Assembly: GCA_019671005.1 (NCBI GenBank) | Contig: CM033726.1 | Span: forward strand, 25,368,440-25,432,439 | Direction of reading: 5' to 3' | From: Hibiscus mutabilis | Lineage: Eukaryota; Streptophyta; Magnoliopsida; Malvales; Malvaceae | DNA: 64,000 nt | Shown here: positions 46,762-58,521 of the stretch, piece after piece | Position numbering within the stretch: the stretch's first letter is position 1 | Layout of the letters: each line of letters begins with the position of its first letter | Notes under the pieces: model-generated | The model's input: only the letters and a program-made list of their open reading frames with translations | What the model was told of the DNA's origin: nothing | Databases searched by the model: none | Made by a program: the position numbers and the translations under genes

Positions 46762-47765
46762 AAAGGCCATATCATCAACTTCCAAGGAGAGCAAGAGAGG
46801 GGAATTTCGACAACTCCAAGGAAAGCAAGAGGAGAGAATTTTCGACAAGCATCTAGGGAAAGGAGGATTTTGACAAGCCTCCTTCTTCATCTTTTTCTTT
46901 CTTGTTCGATTGGGTTCATGCTAGGGATTATTTATCTTGTGTTTCTTTGGAACCTAGCCATGAACTAAATCTATTTGGCTATGGTTATTGTGTTTTGTGG
47001 TTGTGAGAAACTATTGGATTTTGTTTAGGTAATAAGAGTTTGCACTTTTTTATTCAAGGTTTATTCATTCTTGGTTCTTATTCTTGTTTGCGAGTGAATT
47101 GGGAGAGGATCTCGTAACTTCATCCATTTATCTAATATCGGGAGAGTTAGATTCAAGAAACGAATGAATATGATCTTTATTCAATCTATTGATGGTGAAG
47201 ATTAATCCGGATTAGGAATAAGTCAAGGATTTCAACGGCTAAGAGGAGCGCAAGATTGGTTGTTGTTCACCCTTGATTCACGCAGGGATGTATTATCAAG
47301 GCATGCACAAGTAGCTAGAGTTTCGACTTAGGGATAAGAAGAAACCATTGAAGAACGCTCTGCCGAACCTTGCAGGTTGCTACCCATACGCCCAAATAGT
47401 TGCCCAACTAGTTGCCCAGGCAACCATCGATTAGTTGCCAAGGCAACCCCGTTGTGCAAGTTGCCACAACAACTGAGTTGCCCATGCACTCTTTTATCGA
47501 GACAATCTAATCGGCTATCACACCTCAACTCACGATAACATGGCCTATCTCTTTCTCATTTGATCTCATTTATTCTTTTACTTTATTGCCTTCTAGTTTA
47601 GTTATTAGTTAAACTCCTATAATCCTTTATTTGTGTTTTTACTTTTTACAGTGCAAGAGACTAGATTCTTGAAGTGGCACCAATCCCTGTGGAGACGATA
47701 TCTTTTATACTATAACTTGCAACGTGTATACTTGCACAATTGTGTAGCACTTATTACGCGCAACA

Positions 47766-48416
47766 ACCATCATCAACATCAGAATTAAATCTAAGAGAAA
47801 TGGACTAAAAGAGAAGATCTATCAATGTAGCCCTTCAATGGATCCAAAGCTCTGGGCTAGACTGCCTGGTTGAACCTTAGTTTGCCTCTACCCTCGCTTT
47901 CTCCTCACGGAGCAACCCCTTGCTCAATCGATGGACTTCTTTATATAGGCGCTCGTAGAAACCCTAATTAGGGTTAGGTTTTTTAAAGTTTGTTATGCAC
48001 CCACCATTGTAGGCGCGTTATCTTGTTTTTTTGAATTAGGACTGACCTAGCTCTGACTTACGGCTATCTAACCAACATCAAACTTCCTTCTTTTTCCAAC
48101 CGAGCTCAACATTCTTCCTTCCTACTTTTGCCAACTGTGCTTGATATTCTTCTTCCCTATTTTTTCCAACTGCGCTTGACATTCTTCCTTCTACTTTTGC
48201 CACCTGCACTCATTATTCTTCCTTCCTGCTTTTGTCCTGCCAAACCTGCTCACAACACCAAGAAAATACCCCTCACTTTGGCAAAGAAAACTGTACATTC
48301 CTTAACTCCTAGATGCAAATGCATGAATTTGCTGGTAAAATGCACAAATATGTAACCAAAGTCAAGCAATAACATGCAATATACGCTTGAAAAGTATATC
48401 TTTTGAGGAGGTAACA
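47766..48416 (-). mobile_element. Athila-3 3' LTR fragment
   Basis: The inner edge TTTTGAGGAGGTAACA and the blocks around GCGCGTTATCTTG and CTTGACATTCTTCCTT parallel 18517-18863. The outer side is cut by Athila-1 ending at 47765. Minus orientation follows from ORF2 and integrase to the right. Confidence 0.75.
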
Positions 48417-49440
48417 CTCCTCTAAAACTAGCTCATTGCTTGTCCTCAAGTAATACAAAATTATAAAAGTATATAAAAGTAAGGTAAAGTGCCTCAGCAA
48501 AACTTTCTGATTAGCAACACAAGCTAGCAAGCAAAATCTGGCCCTAGTTATGTTCTTAGTTTTCTCATAGAATTGCCAATAGATAAGAAAATTCAAGTGC
48601 AGGAATATAGCTCGAACCTAAGGCCATGATGTGTGTATGAAGTGCAGGTAGTTTGCATCAAGTATCCTTCAACTCCCTTAGTGAAACTTTACTATCCAAA
48701 CTCAGAAAACAATTTTGCACCAAGGGTTTCTTTTGCTGGCATTAAATTTAGGTTCACGTCATAATGTTGTTTGGCGTGAGAAGTAAGAGGGAGCATACCA
48801 CGAACCCCCGCATTAATCTAGACTTCATCAGTAAGCTAACCCATACACTCATACCCTAAAGTTATGTTGGCCTGAGAACTAAAAGAGAGCAAACCACGAA
48901 GACCCAAGTTATTTATTTTCCCTAAGGCATAGGAGTGTTCTAATGTTTTTTCAGCTTTTGGCAAAACATTGTTGCCTTATTCATTATTTTTACATATTTT
49001 TTATTATTATTCCGAGTTAAGTTTAAAAAATCCTAAGTTTGTCTCGGGAACTAGATGCATACTACATGTTTAAGTGAAACTTAATTTCCTTAAGTTATAG
49101 ATCAATTACCAGGCAACTCGGCATTACTAAATCTACTAGCTCATGTTAGACTAGAGATTCTAAATTCATCATCGAACAAAGGCATACTAGGACGAAATCT
49201 AACTATGCTAGCAATGTGTTTGGCAAAATTATCAGGTCAAAATCAAGTCTTGGTAAAAAAAAATTAATGGTCTTGTATGCATGGTTTTACCTAATCTACA
49301 TGGTAATAACAGAATGCAAACAAAACCATAAAAATGAATGCATGACAATAAATGTGAGGCAACAGATACCCCCAAACAAAAGGTATGCATTGTCCTCAAT
49401 GCATGAGAAAACATATATACAAATGCAATGAATGCTAAAA
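48417..49440 (-). other. Athila-3 3' noncoding region with two stem-loops
   Basis: Decayed PPT (CTCCTCTAAAAC) at 48417-48428, stem-loop ATTGCTTG-TCCT-CAAGTAAT at 48435-48454 and perfect ATGCATTG-TCCT-CAATGCAT at 49385-49404. Between them lie the TTGGCGTGAGAAGTAAGAGG blocks also seen in Athila-2. No gene. Confidence 0.72.
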
Positions 49441-50900
49441 AATAAAAAAATACGAAACTAAGGAGTTAAGGGATGAGGACTTCCCAACGGAATGTTCTGG
49501 ATGAGAGATGCAAGTCTTCTTTTTGATGTAGGGTCCTTGATTTGGTGCCACAGACTTCTTTCTTTTTAGTTGTGGCTTCGAGGAAGCAGTAGAGGCCTTC
49601 ACTTCTTGCAGGACCTCTTCAATTACCCTTACCGGCTCAAATATGGCAGAAGCAAAAGGGGAGGCTGAAGAGGCTGGAGCCATTGGTGGCAAATTAGTCT
49701 TGGTAGGCACATCATCATCAGATTCATGTTGAGTCTCAATTCTGGCAGAATCTACGTGGACAGGTGATACTAGTACAGTGGCATTAGATTACTGGGCTGG
49801 AGTATGGGCAGACTGAGGGCTGGCTGGCATTCCTTTTGCTGCATAGAGCTTAGTTGGGAACTCTGGATACGGTGGAAAAGGAATAGTAGACATGCCCGCA
49901 AGAGTTGTCCTTAGGGCACGGTCTCTGGTCCCAATTTAATGTTTGAGCGCCAGGTTTTGTTCCTCGACTTTCTGAAACTTCTAAAAAATAAGCTCATGGC
50001 ATTGATAGGATTGAGAGAGCAATGCCACCATATTAGTTGGCATTTGTGTAGAAGGTTCAGCCTTAGGCATCTTGGCAGCAGATGCAGGCTGGACAGCTTT
50101 TCCTTTGCCCTTCTCTCGTGCCTTCACGGCAATCAATTACCCCCAAAAGCCAGAGTAATAACTCTCTTGTGTTGCTGGACGTTTTCAGTGTCAAGCATGG
50201 ACACCTTAAGCTGGATGCAGATGGTGGAAATGATGGAAGGGAAAATCAAACTATCACAATTGCGGCTGGTACACTTGTAAGTCTTATCGGTGGTAAGTCG
50301 ACCGACATTAATGTTTCTCCCAGTCATGATGGGGTGAAGCAATGCCATCCTGTCCTCTGACACCATCTCATTATGAGTGGTTGGCATCTGGCAAGCCTTC
50401 GAGAAATGATTGCACCCTCGTGGCGGTGGTCTTAAGGCCAACCTCTTCATAGTCTTCTTGCCCTTGGAGGATATATTATACTTCGTGCCTGGCTCGCAAA
50501 AATCCTTCAAGAGAAGTTGGCACTTGGCCTCATCAATAGATTTAGTGAATGTCAAAGCACCTTCCCTGTACCATCCAAACTGAACATGCAATTAACATAC
50601 CCCTTATCAAACTGCACACACTTACCCCGTACGAACACATAGGGCGAGGACTTGATGGTAAGGTGGGCATAAAATTCCTGAATGATGTTTGAGTGGACAT
50701 CTTCGGGCTGAAGACAAAAGACCTCCCAGTTATGTTTCTTGATGATGGCAGCCACCTCCGTTTAAATACCCCATGTTGGGCTCGTCCTTGAATTTAAACC
50801 CTTTTACATACAAAATTGTTCGCGCTGAGTAGTTTTCCTCATACTTCTTCTTCATCTCATTATTTAAGAAGATTTAGGGTGCGGCTGATAAAGATACCAT
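49441..50900 (-). pseudogene. Athila-3 ORF2 (post-pol ORF), decayed
   Basis: The minus-strand ATG at 50900 gives MVSLSAAP, a stop, then NNEMKKKYEENYSARTILYV and KGFKFKDEPNMGY. The domain continues at 50552-50755 (NWEVFCLQPEDVHSNIIQEF, KSSPYVFVRGKCVQFDKGY) and 50133-50591 (MPTTHNEMVSEDRMALLHPI, INVGRLTTDKTYKC). A basic tail with KPQLKRKKSVAPNQGPYIKK lies at 49490-49600. Same family as 43828-45341; function unknown; frameshifts throughout. Confidence 0.72.
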
Positions 50901-51440
50901 TGAAGAATGTTGAGAACAAGGGTTAATCGATGTAAGTGATTAAGGGGAAATGGGAATTAAATAGGGCTTAATCAGGCGGTTGGGATGGTTTAAAGTGGAG
51001 TTAGTGGGAATAATGATGAGTTTGGGCAGTTAAGACGAGTGTGGGAGAGTGGGATAATGATGAGTTTGGGATAGTGGAAGAGTGACAGCACGATAAATAA
51101 GGCATAGCTAAAAATATAGGTTAAAATTTCAAACCTTGAAATTTTGAATAGGGCAGCGGCGATTAGGGTTTTTCCCCGCTCAACAAAATTTGATCTCCCT
51201 TGGGCTTGATCTTGAACATGGTTCACGTGTTGCGATGATGGGTGTCCAAATGCCAACCTGCATGGCATTAACATTGGCAAAATTACCTGCACTAACACTC
51301 ACAAAAACCTTTCAAAATGGAAAATAATTAAACACAATTACGAAAAAGAAAATGGCTATCCTAACTATCTACAAGGATTAAACTGAGATGGTAAACTTAT
51401 TGAATCTCTGTAAGAAGAACAGTTTCCTTGACATTTGTCT
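50901..51440 (-). other. Athila-3 spacer between pol and ORF2
   Basis: Noncoding, parallel to 21407-21989 of Athila-2. Nothing else is seen in it. Confidence 0.5.
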
Positions 51441-52500
51441 GACTTCCTTCCTAATATTGCTTCAACCTCTGGCCATTCACTTTGAATGTAGTCCCCATTT
51501 TTAAGTCCTTGATATCTACTACTCCATGAGCATAGGGTTTGACTACTTCAAAGCGTCCAGACCACTTGGATTTGAGCTTACCTAGAAACCACTTGAGCCT
51601 TGAATTGAACAACAACACTTTTTTCCCAACTTCAAAATATCTTGGCAATATTCTGTTATCATGCCACCTCTTTGCTTTTTATTTATAAAGCTTCACATTT
51701 TCATAGGCTTTTGCTCTAAACTCCTTCAGCTCATTAAGTTCTAACTACCGCTTCTCACCTGCGGCCTTCTATTCCCTGTTCAACTATTTGGTTGCCCAAT
51801 ACGCTCAGTGCTCTAGCTCTATCAGAAGATGGCATAACTTCCCAAACACAAGCTTGTTTGGGGAAGTCCCTATTGGTATCTTGAAAGCTATTATGTATGC
51901 CCACAATGAATCATCTAGCCTCAATGACCAGTCATTTTGGGTTGGATTCACGGTCTTCTCTAGAATGTTCTTCATCTAATTGTTTGAAAATTTTGCCTGG
52001 CCATTTGTTTGAGGATGGTAGGCACTAGCAATTCTTTGCTGGATTCCATACATGCACAGAGCTTTAGTGATTAAATGGCATTTAAAATGTGTACCTTCAT
52101 CATGTATAATGGCTCTAGGGGCGCTGAATCTGGTAAAGATGTACGTGTATAGGAACTTGGCAATTGCCTTGGTATATTTTGTTGGGAGAGCAATGGCTTC
52201 AACCCACTTCGAGACATAATCTACTGCCACAAGTATGTGTAAATTACCAAACGATGAGGGAAAAGGGTTTATAAAGTCTATACCCCACACATCAAACAAC
52301 TCAACAGACATGATATTTTGAAGAGGCAATTGATGTCTGCTAGAATTGTTTCCAGTTTGTTGGAACCCGTTGCATAACTTGGCAAAATAATGGGTATCCT
52401 TGAATAACGTTGGCTAGAAAATTTTGGACTACAACACTTCAGCTGTTGTCTTCGTTCCTGCAAAGGGGCATTCATATGGTGCTACTTGACAGAACTGAAG
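51441..52500 (-). pseudogene. pol: Athila-3 integrase, broken
   Basis: From right to left: 51976-52329 is the core with MSVELFDVWGIDFINPFPSS (Asp), AVDYVSKWVEAIALPTKYTK, GAPRAIIHDEG-like SAPRAIIHDEGTHFKCH (Asp) and YHPQTNGQAKFSNN, where the Glu of QAE has become Lys. 51451-51648 is the C terminus (VGKKVLLFNSRLKWFLGKLK, SKWSGRFEVVKPYAHGVV, FKVNGQRLKQY). Stops lie between. The catalytic Glu loss means it would be inactive even if read through. Confidence 0.82.
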
Positions 52501-52971
52501 AATTTTGTTGTTCATCCTATGTAACACAACAACGAATGAATTGGTCGGCATACTATTTGAACAAAAACGGCTTATCCTAATAGTATTGCTGGATATCTCT
52601 CAAAAATTGCTTTCTAGCATTACTTGACAAGTCTGGTGGCATAATATTACTAACCAAGTAGTTGAGTATGTCAGCATACCATATAATGGTATTGATCGCA
52701 AGGAACTGTTCATCAGGGAAATCATCCCTGATTGCAGTGTTGTTTTCATCCTTATGGTGGTTCTCTAAACATGACAAATGATAAGCACTAGGTTCTCACT
52801 CCACTTATTATCCCATGTCTCGTGATTAAAATCCTGCAATAAGAGTGTTCATCAAATTAGTTAGGGCTTAGCATCCTTTTTGGCCAAAAGGTATTTGATT
52901 GCTGAGTGGTCTGTGTATACCACAACTTTACTACCCACAAGGTAAGATCTGAATTTATTGAATGCAAAGAC
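52501..52971 (-). pseudogene. pol: Athila-3 RNase H end and linker, cut by LTR B
   Basis: 52577-52777 reads CLENHHKDENNTAIRDDFPD, EQFLAINTIIWYADILNYLV and ARKQFLRDIQQYY, the linker before integrase. 52800-52971 has decayed RNase H (complement of ACCACAACTTTACTACCCAC encodes the GSKVVVYTD region). The gene stops at GAATGCAAAGAC, where LTR B begins; in Athila-2 the sequence continues with AGCTGCAAGGAACTCC. Confidence 0.75.
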
Positions 52972-55900
52972 TGTAACACCCATTTCCCGTATCCGTACAC
53001 TGGGTACGAGTCGGAAATGTTACGACTTCTTTAATCAAATATTAGGGTAATTAAATTTTTTTAGAAAAACTTCTCAATGGTCACCCATCCTTTAATTTCT
53101 CTAGCCCAAGCATGCTTAACTTTATTTAAAACCGACATAAATTATTTATTCGAGTTCCAATCATAAATCAATTATCTTAGCATGCAACTCATCACCAAAA
53201 GTTATTCTTAAACTTGAATCTTTCTAGAAACGCGAATTATCTTGAAACTATAACGAACTTTAAAGGCTAATCACAACTCAAATAGGTTTAACAAGTATAC
53301 ACGCCACTATAATAATTAAACCTTAATTAGGATGTCATTACTGTGATTACCTGTTGAGCTTTCCAATTTTGATGCAATACTCTTCTCACTCTTATCTTGA
53401 TTTACCTACGTGTGTACAATCAAACACACGCTAAGTACGAACTTAGTGAGGCAATAAAGGAAGTAATAATAATTATTTAAACTTTATTCAATTTCATGGC
53501 TACATTTATATAGCATGATATATGCCAATGCATCAACTTTCACATTGCATTAGTAATTACTTACTATATTCCAATGTCATAAAATTTTCATGCTTGTCCG
53601 TTTATCATAATATGCCTTATATGCATAAATGCATCATGATCACTAGATAAGTATACCTTCATATTAATCATATATCAAGATAATATAAACCAGAGATAAA
53701 TTTCTTACCGATATACTTGCCATATGTTCCGAGAGTTCACAAACTCCCTAACATGTTTACCAATTATTATCCATTTATTTATAGCCCAAACTAAACCTTG
53801 AGGACCCTGGGTACGCGAGTCAAATATGCACCGAAGTGCTAATAGAATAAGGTCGTCCCCACCATATGCACATTTATAAGGTTGTGCTAACCATCCGCAC
53901 GTTTATAAGGCCGTGCTAACCATACACTAAGTGTAATTTATATACACTATAGTGCTATCCCGGATACTCGAATATTCAGCGTGCTGCTGGACACTATGGC
54001 ATGCCAACTATACCCTATCCCTCAATGACTTATTTGGGCATAATTTCTGTATTTATTCCATCCATGGCAACATATATCAATATAATTGAACATTGGACAG
54101 TTCATACCCGAAATAACATTCATAGTATACCATTATATATAACTAGTGATCCATGCATTTGTCTTCAACCTTTGACATATTTAAAATATGTCAAATATAT
54201 GATCAATGACATAAATATCATGCCAATATATAAACCAGGTAGACTTATCGCAAGTCTTACCAATGATGTATAAAACATCCATGTATCATGTTATGTATGC
54301 ATTGCACTCACCTGGGCCATTTATTAGCATGTCTCACTAAATTATACTCGATCCTTTCCTTTATAAAACCTCAAACCTTCTTTGATTCGGACTTGACTTC
54401 ATTAGTCACATGAATAAGATAAAATATTTGTTAGATTCAAATCTAACAATACCTTAACCATGTTCTCTAATATAATCATTCGAATATAAAATTTCCAAAT
54501 ATTTTTCCTTTCTTCCTTGTATTGTTCAAAAACTTATTATAGTCCTTAGTTACCAATTTGAACTTCCAATAATTCTTCCGAGCTTGCTAACTAACATTTA
54601 AATACAAAATGTTTCAAATTCCATTTTCTAACAGCTTGCGCTATCTTCAAAGATTTACTTATACCGGGAAGAATACATATTGGATCTTAATTTGGTTTCT
54701 ACTGGAGAAACTAAATTCGATAACGGTTCTAATGGTAGAAGCCACATAAATTACTAAAATCGACAAAAAATATGAAAATTCTTCATACTCCCTTCACAGA
54801 GTTGTCCTGACCGAAACTGCTTATAAATTTTCTGACCTTTATTCGATTAAAAATTCATATCTTTTAACTCGAAACTCGAAATCAGTTTCTGTTTGTTGGA
54901 AACGAAACTAGACGAACAAATCTTTACAACAGTATAAAATTCATTATCTAACCATTTTTGTTGAATTTATGGTGAATTTTCGAAGTCACTGCCAAAATTC
55001 AATCTTCTACATAGCTTTCCATAATAACTTCTAATTTATACTAACTTCTTCTTATTTTTCTACTTGTCAATTTAGTCCCATCACTTCAAACCACCAATGC
55101 ATCATCTTCTTCATCAAATAATTATTCAAAAATAATTCCCTCTAATTTTCTTTCTTTGCCAAAATAGTCACTAAAATGCAAAGGTAAGGGATTCAACATC
55201 GGTTTAGCATTCTAACATCAATTTCACAGCTCCAACATCATTAATTACATAAATACACTTCAATTTCATAAAATTCAGATTTGGTCCCTTAACTTTGAAG
55301 CTTGCTGAATTGGTCCTTATATATTTAACTTAGGGTTTTGCTTCCAAACAACAAATCTAGCTTACTAGATCATTAATCAAACATCATAAACCCTAAGTTA
55401 AACTTAAATCCATAAACCCTAATCATCTCCATACAAACCAAAATATGTAGGGTTTAAATCCTAACTTAATAACATGATTTTAACATCATATAAGCTTGAT
55501 TCCAACTTAAATTCAACCATGGAATCATAAAATTTCAAAAGCCCCAATTTTATTCATAAACCCTAATTTCCTTCTCATGTAAATTTTTCATCAATCAAGC
55601 ATGTATTTCATGAATTAATAATATCAAAAGATAGAGCTTGAAGATTAGAACAACGTTTGCAGTTCGAAAGATTACCTAAAAATTGAGTTTCGGGGCTTGA
55701 ATCGAACTTGGAAAATTTTCTTTTTTTCTCCCCCAAATTTTGAAAGTTGAAAGATGAAGAAGGCTTCATCTTTTTGGCCTTTCAATTTTGAATTGCTCCA
55801 ATTATGTCACTTGTATTATATAAATGGATTTTAAATTCATTCAAATAGGAAAATTACAAAAGTGTCCTTTTATCCAACAGTTGATATTGATCTTATCATC

Positions 55901-56743
55901 AATCAAGAGGCAATATTTAATCTTTAATTTTCTTCTTCCAAAAATGGCCTTTTTAACTTCAAATATTTCAAAATTGCCATCCCTACCAAATGAGCAATTT
56001 GCCCTCCAACTAGTCTTTATTTACTAGTTTGTTTCAAAATTTCTATTCCATTATAATCTAACTAAATAGTTCCTTCTCAACCCGCCACTATTCTATAAAT
56101 ATCATTTTATGATTTTCCATGGCTTATGGAACAGGCTTTGAAATTTCAATTCAATCCAATTTCTCAATATTCACAATATACTTCTACTACGAATTTACCC
56201 TTACCGAGCTATTGGATCTATTCCGAAAATTCTATATTTCCATAATGTCCCTCATATCATCATCCTTCATCCAATGATCTAGATTTAATCTTGAGTTAAT
56301 AGTTTACCAACTTTGTTCTTGTGGTTTTCTAAAATTACGATCTTACCATTTTTCATCCAACGACTCCTATTTAGCATGGAAAATCAACTTAAATCCAAGG
56401 GTTCATATTCTTCCAACACAAAGAAAATATCTTATACATGTAAAATGACATAATCAACCTTGTCTTCTCATCCTTCAAACTATCCTGGATATTCAATTCA
56501 ATCTGATTATTCGAATATTCTTCTAAACTTTATCTCTTTATAGCCATTAATACAAACTCCATACGAAAAATTCGGGTAACACGAAAATATCACTCTTGGG
56601 GGTAAACTATTCATTTACGGGATCAAAATACATAACTTTTGAAAATTACACTTTGGTCTTGGAACTTTTCCAAAGTTTACACTTTAACCACAAAACTTTC
56701 AAAATTTTCATTTTGGTCACTAGCAAAAAATTGGGATATTGCA
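52972..56743 (-). mobile_element. 3' LTR of Tekay element B (3772 bp)
   Basis: It runs from TGTAACACCCATTTCCC to TTGGGATATTGCA and is followed by a PPT, so it is the 3' LTR of a minus-strand element inserted in Athila-3 RNase H. The left half to about 54315 closely follows LTR G (58522-59190); the right half follows the chimeric LTR (29224-31650). Inside: hairpin GCAC-CGAA-GTGC (53828-53839), palindrome TGGCATGCCA (53997-54006), CAG/GTGAGT (54304-54317, minus) and TAG/GTAAT (55671-55680, minus). No coding region. Confidence 0.85.
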
Positions 56744-56757
56744 ATTCTCCTCTTAAG
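56744..56757 (-). other. Polypurine tract of element B
   Basis: Minus strand CTTAAGAGGAGAAT before the LTR start TGCAATATCCCAA; same arrangement as at 4525-4541 with some decay. Confidence 0.75.
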
Positions 56758-56839
56758 AAAATTCATTCTCGAATTTTAAAGACATACCTAGTTCAAAAAC
56801 AATGAGGAAACTATTTTCTCAAATCTTTTTCTCTTTCAC

Positions 56840-56960
56840 ATATCGTTTTTTTACTTCATAATTTCACCAATGAACTTTAACAAGCGAGATCATCTTATTT
56901 CTTAGTTCTTTGACTTCATGTGAAAAAATATTCTAACTTGTTGGCTATAACATTTTAGTC
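56840..56960 (-). pseudogene. pol: Chromodomain remnant of element B
   Basis: Minus-strand HEVKELRNKMISLVKVHW, a stop, then NYEVKNDM. This matches the chromodomain core LRNK.I.LVKV.W.NH.VEEATWE of Tekay integrase. The rest of the internal region is absent. Confidence 0.75.
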
Positions 56961-57154
56961 CTTTAGACATTAGCTATATTTTCTTCCTTTTATTTCAATT
57001 TGATCCTAGACTTATTTAGTCTAATAAGGGTAATTCTATAACTATTTAACTAGTACCAATTTATAGTATACTCCTAAGCCCATTTTTGGGATATTACAAT
57101 TTGAATTACATCAAATTAATGTCAAAGTTCTAGGCTGCACTTTGGGGTATTACA
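56961..57154. mobile_element. Two LTR-tail scraps
   Basis: CATTTTTGGGATATTACA ends at 57098 and TTTGGGGTATTACA at 57154, each like the U3-side edge of a Tekay LTR. Too short to assign; possibly left by repeated insertion and deletion. Confidence 0.45.
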
Positions 57155-58521
57155 ATAAATCTTATTGATACATTGAATTGCTTGATGCAATGAAATTCTT
57201 GATACATTGAATTGATTGACACTTGAATTACATGATACTTGATTTAAGAGTAAAGCCTACTTGATACTTGAACTACATGATACTTGAGTCTCTTGATACT
57301 TATTTTGCTTGTTAATTGAACTACATGATACTTGAGTCTCTTGATACTTGATTTGTTTGATACTTGAAATACATGACACTTGAAGTTTCTTAATACTTGA
57401 AATTACTAATGCTTGATTTTCTTGCTACTTGAATTGCTACTTGAATGTCTTGCTTGAATGGATATGTTACAAAAATTGAATGATAAGTATATATATAAAT
57501 TTTAGTTCCATTTCTACAAACCTTGACTAGGCTCAAACTTGGTTAATTGATTTATGTCTTATAAATAGGTTAGAACTAGTACTACCTCACTAAGTACATT
57601 TTTGTACTTATCACTCTTGTTTCCACTTTTCCCAAACTATAGGTTAGTTGATTTGAAGCATTCTCCTGATTTTGAAGCTTCTTTCTTGCACCCGAAGCAA
57701 AGTACAAGCCAAGTTAGAGTATGGATCCACACCTATACTTGTAATGCTCCTAGTTGGTGGCACCTAGTCTTGTATATAGTTAAACTAGGTCATGCATTTT
57801 GCTACTTGAAAGTTGTATATATGTATGATTATGGCTCCTAATATTTTGAATACTTAAGGAATGATAGAATGTATGTCATGCTATGCTTGGCCTTGTGATG
57901 GTTGAATGATGATAGAATTGAGCATGTGAAATTAAACCTACTTGAATTGGTTACTTGTCTTGAATATGTGCTGCGCATATTGATAATGATACATGTATAT
58001 TAAATGTCCAAAGACAATTGACCTAGCCTTGTACCATTCGAATAGCTTGTGATAAATGATAGTCTTGTATGATCATACCATATGTATCAGTATTTCTATG
58101 ACTTGAATGATAAATGCCTAAAGGTAAGGTTGGCATATTACTTGCTTGGAACCAAGGTATGTTCAAATGATCATGTCTAGTATAGTAAGTATGTATCAAG
58201 CTATGAAATAATGAAATGAAATTGGAAGCATGTTGCTCTTAGGCTATTCGAATGAATTTGAAAAAATGTATGTCTATAGGTTTCAAAATGTGATGTATGG
58301 TCATGATGATAATGTAAAGTGAAATTTTTGGTAACCTATAATGCCTTGTAAACAAAGTATGAGATAACTTACATGTTAACTAATAAATGCTTGTTTGCTT
58401 GTTAGTTAAGTAATTCATCTAATAGGGATGAGTTAAGCCTTTCCTTGCTCGATTTTGCTTGTATTGTTTCTTGGTAACGCTCCCGAACTGGTTCCTGCCA
58501 ACCCGAGTAGGGGGTGTTACA
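57155..58521 (+). mobile_element. Family X LTR fragment, inverted
   Basis: The right end CGAGTAGGGGGTGTTACA is the complement of the X start, and ATTCATCTAATAGGGATGAGTT (quoted in part) matches 5407-5432, 26486 and 34235 inverted. The CTTGATACTTGAACTACATG block (57170-57440) is the inverted minisatellite. The left side is truncated. Confidence 0.85.

Larger units (their letters stand above)
36623..47765 (+). mobile_element. Athila-1, nearly complete Athila LTR retrotransposon
   Basis: Order: truncated 5' LTR (to 37552), tRNA-Asp PBS, gag, protease, RT-RNase H, integrase, spacer, ORF2, two stem-loop/PPT modules, 3' LTR (46205-47765). The shared part of the two LTRs differs at perhaps 2-3% of positions by eye, suggesting a fairly recent insertion. 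The left ~625 bp of the 5' LTR, including the TATA box, is absent, and all ORFs carry stops or frameshifts. No left target-site duplication can be checked because the left end is deleted. Confidence 0.92.
46205..47765 (+). mobile_element. Athila-1 3' LTR, complete (1561 bp)
   Basis: It runs from TGATAAGTGTTCAAAAG to TATTACGCGCAACA. It holds a 36-bp tandem repeat (46422-46520), a TATA box TATAAATA (46754-46761) and the donor/acceptor pair 47028/47029 and 47651. A short plus-strand frame with repeated ELVARAMHEGDA lies at 46353-46535 in U3; the minus-strand frames over it are shadows. Confidence 0.92.
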
